Positions 58,611-64,000 of a DNA stretch of 64,000 bases are shown here, piece by piece. The notes below the pieces were generated by a model. The model was not told where the DNA came from. It searched no databases and worked only from the letters and a program-made list of their open reading frames with translations. The DNA comes from Methyloversatilis sp. XJ19-49. GTDB taxonomy: Bacteria; Pseudomonadota; Gammaproteobacteria; Burkholderiales; Rhodocyclaceae. Both the position numbers and the translations under genes were made by a program. The first letter of the stretch is position 1; each line of letters begins with the position of its first letter. The stretch is taken from assembly GCF_024580145.1 (NCBI RefSeq), contig NZ_JANINI010000003.1:186001-250000 (forward strand), read 5' to 3'.

Positions 58611-61463
58611 ATGCAAATCACCGCCGAACACGGCAGCAACCGTTCACTGTCCGGCACGCCGGACCAGATCAGCCTCGAGTCGTCGGCCGCCGCGCACAGT
58701 GCGCACACCGATTACAAGATCATCCGCAGGAACGGTGCCGTGGTGGCGTTCGAGCCGGCCAAGATTTCCATCGCCATGACCAAGGCCTTCCTGGCCGTGA
58801 ATGGCGGGCAGGGCGCGGCATCGGCGCGTGTGCGCGAACAGGTTGCCGCACTGACCGACGCGGTCGTCGGCGCGCTTCTGCGCCGCCTGCCGCACGGCGG
58901 CACCTTCCATATCGAAGACATCCAGGACCAGGTCGAACTGGCGCTGATGCGCTCGGCCGAGCACGACGTGGCCCGCGCCTATGTGCTCTATCGTGAAAAG
59001 CGTTCCGCCGAACGCGCGCAGAAGCAGCAGGCCGTTGAAGCATCGATCGAGCAGCCGGTGCTGCACGTGGTCGATGGCGACCGCCGCATGCCGCTCGACC
59101 GCGAAGCGCTGCGCACGCTGATCCAGGACAGTTGCGAAAACCTGGGTGACGTCGTGTCGGTCGCCACCATTTTCGACGCCACGCTGACCAACCTGTACGA
59201 CGGCGTGCCGGTCGATGAAGTGCGCAAGTCGGCCATCCTGGCCGCGCGCTCGCTGATCGAGAACGACCCGGCCTACGGCTACGTCACCGCCCGCCTGCTG
59301 CTGCACACGATCCGCGCCGAAGTGCTCGGCGAAGAAACGTCGCAGGGCGCGATGGCCACCGCCTACGCGGACTACTTCCCGCGCTACATCAAGCTGGGCA
59401 TCGAAGCCGAACTGCTCGACCCGAAGCTGGCGCAGTTCGACCTCGCCAAGCTGGGCGCCGCGCTCGACCACCGCAACGACCTGCGCTTCAACTACCTCGG
59501 CCTGCAGACGCTTTACGACCGCTACTTCCTGCACATCCGCGACCGCCGCATCGAACTGCCGCAGGTGTTCTTCATGCGCGTCGCCATGGGCCTCGCGATG
59601 AACGAAATCAACCGCGAAGCGCGTGCGATCGAGTTCTATCAGCTGCTGGCCAGCTTCGACTTCATGAGCTCGACGCCGACGCTGTTCAACAGCGCCACGC
59701 TGCGCCCGCAACTGTCGTCGTGCTACCTCACGACGGTGGCGGATGACCTCGACGGCATCTTCGAGGCGATCAAGGAGAACGCGCTGCTGGCCAAGTTCGC
59801 CGGCGGTCTGGGCAACGACTGGACGCCGGTGCGCGCGCTGGGCTCGCACATCAAGGGCACCAACGGCAAGAGCCAGGGCGTCGTGCCCTTCCTGAAGGTG
59901 GTCAATGACACCGCCGTCGCAGTGAATCAGGGCGGCAAGCGCAAGGGCGCGGTGTGCGCCTATCTGGAAAGCTGGCACCTCGACATCGAGGAATTCCTCG
60001 AACTGCGCAAGAACACCGGCGATGACCGCCGTCGCACGCACGACATGAACACCGCGAACTGGATTCCCGATCTGTTCATGCGCCGCGTGATGGAAAACGC
60101 CGAATGGACGCTGTTCTCGCCGTCCGACTGCCCCGATCTGCACGACCTGTTCGGCCGCGCCTTCGAAGCCGCCTACACCCGCTACGAAGAGAAGGCCGCG
60201 CGCGGCGAAATCCGTGTGTTCAAGAAGATGCCGGCGGTCGCGCTATGGCGCAAGATGCTGTCGATGCTGTTCGAAACCGGCCACCCGTGGATCACTTTCA
60301 AGGATCCGTGCAACCTGCGCTCGCCGCAGCAGCATGTCGGCGTGGTGCACAGCTCGAATCTCTGCACCGAAATCACGCTGAACACCTCCGACACCGAAAT
60401 CGCCGTGTGCAATCTCGGTTCGGTCAATCTGGTCGCCCACCTGAAGGACGACGGCCAGGGCAACAAGGTGCTCGACCACGACAAGCTGCGCAAGACCATC
60501 CGCACCGCGATGCGCATGCTCGACAACGTCATCGACATCAATTACTACTCGGTCGGCAAGGCGCGCAATTCGAACCTGAAGCACCGCCCGGTCGGCATGG
60601 GGCTGATGGGCTTCCAGGAAGCGCTGCACGAACTGCGCACGCCGTACGCCTCCGACGACGCGGTCGAATTCGCCGACCGTTCGATGGAAGCCGTCGCCTA
60701 CTACGCCTACTGGGCCTCGACCGAACTGGCCGAAGAGCGCGGCCGCTACGCCAGCTACAAGGGCAGCCTGTGGGACCGCGGCATCCTGCCGCACGACTCG
60801 CTCGACATCCTGGCCGAAGAGCGCGGCGGCTACCTCGAAGTCGACCGTTCGGTCACGATGGACTGGAGCGCGCTGCGCAGCCGCATCGCCAACTACGGCA
60901 TGCGCAATTCCAACTGCCTCGCCATCGCGCCGACCGCCACCATTTCGAACATCATCGGCGTCGACGCCAGCATCGAGCCGACCTACCAGAACCTGTTCGT
61001 CAAATCGAACCTGTCGGGCGAATTCACCGTGGTGAATGAGCACCTGGTGCGCGACCTGAAGAAGATGGGCCTGTGGGACGAAGTGATGGTCGCCGACCTG
61101 AAGTATTTCGACGGCTCGCTGTCGCGCATCGACCGCATTCCGGCCGATTTGCGCAGCCTGTACGCCACCGCCTTCGAAGTCGAGCCGAAATGGCTGGTCG
61201 AAGCCGCGTCGCGCCGCCAGAAGTGGATCGACCAGGCGCAGAGCCTGAACATCTACATGGCCGGCGCCTCGGGCAAGAAGCTCGACGAAACCTACAAGCT
61301 GGCCTGGCTGCGCGGCCTGAAAACCACGTATTACCTGCGCGCCATGGGCGCCACGCACGCCGAGAAGTCGACCGGCCGCGGCGGCGAGCTCAATGCCGTG
61401 CCGAGCGAAGCCGAACCCAAGTTCTGCGCCATCGACGACCCGACCTGCGAAGCCTGCCAGTAA
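58611..61463 (+). CDS. nrdA: Ribonucleoside-diphosphate reductase, alpha subunit (class I)
   Basis: A 950-residue catalytic subunit. An N-terminal ATP-cone (about 36-130, starting YKIIRRNGAVVAFEP) gives allosteric control. Active-site features: the LSSCYLTTVADDL cysteine, NLCTEITLNTSD with the radical cysteine region, NSNCLAIAPTATISNIIGV, and the C-terminal redox pair CEAC. It makes dNDPs together with NrdB. AGGGAG lies before ATG 58611. An upstream GTG frame would run into NrdR box 2 and is not used. Confidence 0.95.
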   Translation: MQITAEHGSNRSLSGTPDQISLESSAAAHSAHTDYKIIRRNGAVVAFEPAKISIAMTKAFLAVNGGQGAASARVREQVAALTDAVVGALLRRLPHGGTFHIEDIQDQVELALMRSAEHDVARAYVLYREKRSAERAQKQQAVEASIEQPVLHVVDGDRRMPLDREALRTLIQDSCENLGDVVSVATIFDATLTNLYDGVPVDEVRKSAILAARSLIENDPAYGYVTARLLLHTIRAEVLGEETSQGAMATAYADYFPRYIKLGIEAELLDPKLAQFDLAKLGAALDHRNDLRFNYLGLQTLYDRYFLHIRDRRIELPQVFFMRVAMGLAMNEINREARAIEFYQLLASFDFMSSTPTLFNSATLRPQLSSCYLTTVADDLDGIFEAIKENALLAKFAGGLGNDWTPVRALGSHIKGTNGKSQGVVPFLKVVNDTAVAVNQGGKRKGAVCAYLESWHLDIEEFLELRKNTGDDRRRTHDMNTANWIPDLFMRRVMENAEWTLFSPSDCPDLHDLFGRAFEAAYTRYEEKAARGEIRVFKKMPAVALWRKMLSMLFETGHPWITFKDPCNLRSPQQHVGVVHSSNLCTEITLNTSDTEIAVCNLGSVNLVAHLKDDGQGNKVLDHDKLRKTIRTAMRMLDNVIDINYYSVGKARNSNLKHRPVGMGLMGFQEALHELRTPYASDDAVEFADRSMEAVAYYAYWASTELAEERGRYASYKGSLWDRGILPHDSLDILAEERGGYLEVDRSVTMDWSALRSRIANYGMRNSNCLAIAPTATISNIIGVDASIEPTYQNLFVKSNLSGEFTVVNEHLVRDLKKMGLWDEVMVADLKYFDGSLSRIDRIPADLRSLYATAFEVEPKWLVEAASRRQKWIDQAQSLNIYMAGASGKKLDETYKLAWLRGLKTTYYLRAMGATHAEKSTGRGGELNAVPSEAEPKFCAIDDPTCEACQ

Positions 61464-61474
61464 GCCGGCTGCGC

Positions 61475-61512
61475 CGCCGCCCTGAACCCTGCACGCGCAG
61501 GGCAGGGCGGCG
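61475..61512 (+). promoter_or_regulatory. Nested intercistronic hairpin between nrdA and nrdB
   Basis: The outer stem CGCCGCCCTG (61475-61484) pairs with CAGGGCGGCG (61503-61512). An AA bulge leads to the inner stem CCCTGC-ACGC-GCAGGG (61487-61502). The structure has 16 base pairs, mostly GC, and starts 12 bp after the nrdA stop, without a T tract. It could protect the nrdA 3' end or tune the nrdA:nrdB ratio. Confidence 0.7.
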
Positions 61513-61607
61513 TCAGGTCCGACCGCACGCTGACTGAACGCAAACCGAATACAACCGAATCAACCAGAACCCGGTCGCTCCACGCACCGCCCACGGAGAG
61601 AACACCC

Positions 61608-62858
61608 ATGCTGAGTTTTGAAGACGACCTGCCCGTGAACACCCCGCAACCCGGCCTCGGCCTGCGCACCGCCACCGCCGAGCCGGCTGCCGGCTTCGCC
61701 ACGCGCGCCGGCGCAGCCCCTGTGGGAGCGGCGGCCCGCCGCGATATGTATGCGGACCCCCTTCCGATCACGGCCCCGATCGCCGAACTGCCGATCGCGC
61801 CGCGCGCCCCCGCGCCGGCCTCGACCGAATCCACCCGGATGCGCCGCATCCGCGCCGAAGACAAGCGCGTCATCAACGGCGGCACCGACGTGAACCAGCT
61901 CGTGCCGTTCAAGTACAAGTGGGCGTGGGACAAATACCTGTCCGGCTGCGCCAACCACTGGATGCCGCAGGAAGTGAACATGCAGCGCGACATCGAGCTG
62001 TGGAAGACGCCCAACGGCCTGACCGACGACGAGCGCCGCCTCATCAAGCGCAACCTCGGCTTCTTCGTCACCGCCGATTCGCTGGCCGCCAACAACATCG
62101 TGCTCGGCACCTACCGCCACATCACGGCGCCCGAGTGCCGCCAGTACCTGCTGCGCCAGGCCTTCGAAGAGGCCATCCACACGCACGCCTACCAGTACAT
62201 CGTCGAGTCGCTCGGCCTGGACGAAGGCGAAGTGTTCAACGCCTATCACGAAGTGCAGTCGATCCGCGACAAGGACGAGTTCCTGATCCCGTTCATCGAC
62301 GTGCTGACCAACCCGATGTTCAAGACCGGCACGCCCGAAACCGACCAACAGCTGCTGAAAAGCCTGATCGTGTTCGCCTGTCTGATGGAAGGCCTGTTCT
62401 TCTACGTCGGCTTCGTGCAGATCCTCGCCCTGGGCCGTCAGAACAAGATGACCGGTGCTGCCGAGCAGTACCAGTACATCCTGCGCGACGAGTCCATGCA
62501 CTGCAATTTCGGCATCGACCTGATCAACCAGATCAAGCTCGAAAACCCGCACCTCTGGACCGTCGAATTCCGCGAAGAGCTCAAGACCCTGTTCCGCAAG
62601 GCCGTCGAGCTCGAATACCGCTACGCCGAAGACACCATGCCGCGTGGCGTGCTCGGCCTGAATTCAGCCATGTTCAAGGAATACCTCCGCTTCATCGCCA
62701 ACCGCCGGGCGCAGCAGATCGGGCTCGACGTGCTGTATCCGGGGGCGGAAAACCCGTTCCCTTGGATGAGTGAAATGATTGATCTGAAGAAGGAAAGGAA
62801 TTTCTTCGAGACCCGGGTGATTGAGTATCAGACGGGTGGGGCGTTGAGTTGGGATTGA
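61608..62858 (+). CDS. nrdB: Ribonucleoside-diphosphate reductase, beta subunit (class I)
   Basis: A 416-residue di-iron radical subunit. The ExxHxxxY segment gives Glu188, His191 and radical Tyr195 ([12 protein letters not shown]), matching the E. coli Tyr122 site. [10 protein letters not shown] and [15 protein letters not shown] carry further ligands. Residues 1-80 are a low-complexity Pro/Ala-rich extension before [20 protein letters not shown]. Within it, codons 38-46 come from a REP sequence (see 61721-61745). GGAG precedes the ATG. Confidence 0.95.
   Translation: MLSFEDDLPVNTPQPGLGLRTATAEPAAGFATRAGAAPVGAAARRDMYADPLPITAPIAELPIAPRAPAPASTESTRMRRIRAEDKRVINGGTDVNQLVPFKYKWAWDKYLSGCANHWMPQEVNMQRDIELWKTPNGLTDDERRLIKRNLGFFVTADSLAANNIVLGTYRHITAPECRQYLLRQAFEEAIHTHAYQYIVESLGLDEGEVFNAYHEVQSIRDKDEFLIPFIDVLTNPMFKTGTPETDQQLLKSLIVFACLMEGLFFYVGFVQILALGRQNKMTGAAEQYQYILRDESMHCNFGIDLINQIKLENPHLWTVEFREELKTLFRKAVELEYRYAEDTMPRGVLGLNSAMFKEYLRFIANRRAQQIGLDVLYPGAENPFPWMSEMIDLKKERNFFETRVIEYQTGGALSWD
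61721..61745 (+). repeat. REP copy inside the nrdB coding sequence
   Basis: The 25 bases match the 26-bp arm at 57671-57696 except for one missing C in the central C run (CCC instead of CCCC). Read in the nrdB frame it encodes VGAAARRD (preceded by Pro38) within the flexible N-terminal extension. The hairpin half-sites GTGGGAGCGGCGG and CCGCCGCGA are kept. Confidence 0.85.
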
Positions 62859-62937
62859 TGGGGTTCAGATCGCCAGCTTCATCACAGCCCCTTGGTTTGC
62901 CGCTCAAGGTCAGGCGCCCGCTACCCCTCACCCCGTG

Positions 62938-63336
62938 TCACCAGATCGCCCGCACATGCGGGTAGGCCCTGATCTTTTCGTCGGCGCTGACCAGTGGTGC
63001 GGCGAACTTGCGCGCGGTGGCGACGATGATGCGGTCGGCCGGGTCCTTGTGGAAGTCCCCCGGCAGTTGCACGCTCTTGACCGCGATTTCGCTGTCCACT
63101 GGCACGATCTGTACCGCGTCGATCCGGCTGAGGGTGTCGAGCCAGGATTCGATGTCCATCGACAGCGCGACACGCCCGCGCTCGACCAGCATGGCCAGTT
63201 CCCAGGCCGAGATGCTTGAAACGAGGATCTGGCCGCCGTCCATTTCGGCGTCGATGGCTGATGCCGCGGCGGCGGACAATTGTGCGCGTTCGCCGTTGGC
63301 CCACCACAGTAGCGCGTGGGTATCGAGCACGATCAT
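62938..63336 (-). CDS. PIN-domain toxin (VapC-like)
   Basis: A 132-residue predicted ribonuclease. PIN acidic residues are in LDTHALLWW (Asp5), SAWELAML (Glu46), and KDPADRIIVATA (Asp98, Asp101). The sequence ILVSSISAWELAMLVERGRV is usual for type II PIN toxins. Its start overlaps the stop of the antitoxin gene (ATGA at 63333-63336), so the pair is coupled. Confidence 0.9.
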   Translation of the reverse strand: MIVLDTHALLWWANGERAQLSAAAASAIDAEMDGGQILVSSISAWELAMLVERGRVALSMDIESWLDTLSRIDAVQIVPVDSEIAVKSVQLPGDFHKDPADRIIVATARKFAAPLVSADEKIRAYPHVRAIW

Positions 63337-63566
63337 CGCGCGGCGTCCCAGTCGTCCTCGCCCACCGGTTCGGTCGGCCGGTCGTAACGCAGTACCGAGC
63401 CGCGCAGGATGTCCAGCGGCGAGCGCTCCTGCGGTGTGAAGCGGCGCACTTCCAGCCGCGGTTCGCCGCGGTCGGTCACGATGAGGGGTTCGCCGCTGCG
63501 TTCCACGTCGCGGAAGTATTCGAGTGCGCGCGCCTTGAACTGCGATTTGGACACTTCGGTACTCAT
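63333..63566 (-). CDS. Phd/YefM-type antitoxin
   Basis: A 77-residue protein: MSTEVSKSQFKARALEYFRD, SGEPLIVTDRGEPRLEVRRF, then an acidic tail. The N-terminal part fits the Phd/YefM DNA-binding fold and the tail would bind the PIN toxin. It lies directly upstream of the toxin, as expected for an autoregulated type II module. An ATG at 63566 starts the gene. Confidence 0.85.
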   Translation of the reverse strand: MSTEVSKSQFKARALEYFRDVERSGEPLIVTDRGEPRLEVRRFTPQERSPLDILRGSVLRYDRPTEPVGEDDWDAAR

Positions 63567-63737
63567 ATCAGGCCTCTTCTGAGCATAGTCACGAAACCAT
63601 GGTCATCTTAGGCGCTGAATCCGTTGCAAACAAGGGCGACCATCAGGAAGCGTGGATGTAGCGACATGTCCGTCGGCTCGCGCTGTCGCTGGTGCGTTAG
63701 TGCTACCATGGTGTCACCTCTTTCGGGAGTACCGACA

Positions 63738-64000
63738 ATGGCGAGCACCACAACGCTCAAGCTGTCCGACGAACTCAAGGTGCGCATCGCCTCGGCGGCG
63801 CAGCAGTCAGGCAAGACCGCGCATGCCTTCATGGTCGAGGCGCTGGAACTGCAGACTGAGTTGGCCGAACGTCGTAGTGCTTTCGTAGCCGATGCGCTGC
63901 TGGCGCGGGAAGAGGTCGCGCGTTACGGTCTGGTGGTGGATGCCGACGAAGTGTTCGATTACCTGAAGGCGCGCGCCGACAGAAAGGCCGCCCGAAAGCC
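63738..64000 (+). CDS. Ribbon-helix-helix (CopG-like) antitoxin-type protein, 3' end outside window
   Basis: 87 codons are visible before the window ends. The start MASTTTLKLSDELKVRIASA followed by AQQSGKTAHAFMVEALELQ is a ribbon-helix-helix DNA-binding module; a longer helical tail follows (ERRSAFVADALLAREEVARY, VVDADEVFDYLKARA). Such proteins usually pair with a RelE/ParE-type toxin, expected just to the right. GGGAG precedes the ATG. Upstream, TACCAT (63704-63709) could be a -10, and GGTGTCACC (63710-63718) is a small palindrome. Positions 63567-63737 hold no other gene. Confidence 0.75.
   Translation, partial: MASTTTLKLSDELKVRIASAAQQSGKTAHAFMVEALELQTELAERRSAFVADALLAREEVARYGLVVDADEVFDYLKARADRKAARK

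Overview
The window is a stretch of high-GC chromosome from a betaproteobacterium. The evidence is the gene order (yajC-secD-secF behind queA-tgt; ribF-ileS-lspA-fkpB-ispH; rplU-rpmA-obg-proB; ispB, tRNA-Pro, pilS-pilR, ampD, nrdA-nrdB), the beta-type RNase P RNA, and two PEP-CTERM proteins, which imply an exosortase elsewhere in the genome. Rhodocyclales or a neighbouring, possibly methylotrophic, group would fit. That placement is inference from gene content; no species is claimed.

Layout. 1-264: the 5' end of mraZ running leftward off the window, with an 11-bp-period operator array. 587-987: rnpB, followed by an orphan PAS sensor kinase. 3.5-7.3 kb: an SPFH-SHOCT protein, an FAD oxidoreductase and a YheT-type hydrolase. 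7.4-13.7 kb: ilvE with small partners, a NUDIX hydrolase, a secreted transglutaminase-like protein, mnmA, a GST, purB and a DUF2322 protein. 14-19.5 kb: queA-tgt-yajC-secD-secF on the minus strand. 19.6-26.2 kb: tRNA-Leu, ribF-ileS-lspA-fkpB-ispH, a Fur-family regulator and tRNA-Thr. 26.2-35.4 kb: an unknown gene, pepN, a LysR regulator, then pcnB-DUF486-deoxynucleoside kinase-panB-panC and panD.

35.5-42.8 kb is the most distinctive part. It is a one-directional locus of a DUF2946 protein, a TonB receptor, a YcnI (DUF1775) protein, a second DUF2946 protein, two PEP-CTERM proteins and an OprC/NosA-like copper receptor. YcnI and both PEP-CTERM proteins are predicted to have histidine as the first residue after signal-peptide cleavage. 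YcnI proteins use such a histidine to bind copper. I read the locus as a surface and periplasmic copper acquisition or storage system in which PEP-CTERM proteins may have copied the N-terminal-histidine trick.

42.8-50 kb is accessory: a Crp-like regulator with a decayed C-terminal duplicate beside it, a cardiolipin-synthase-type PLD protein, small conserved proteins, a receiver-only protein, a NarL-type regulator and its likely kinase, and a DUF1328 gene interrupted by a one-base frameshift. 50-63 kb returns to core genes: proB, obg, rpmA, rplU, ispB, tRNA-Pro, pilS-pilR, ampD and NrdR-box-controlled nrdA-nrdB. A REP-type palindrome repeated between pilR and ampD also lies in frame inside nrdB. 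The right edge holds a VapC/Phd-type toxin-antitoxin pair and the start of a ribbon-helix-helix antitoxin-like gene.
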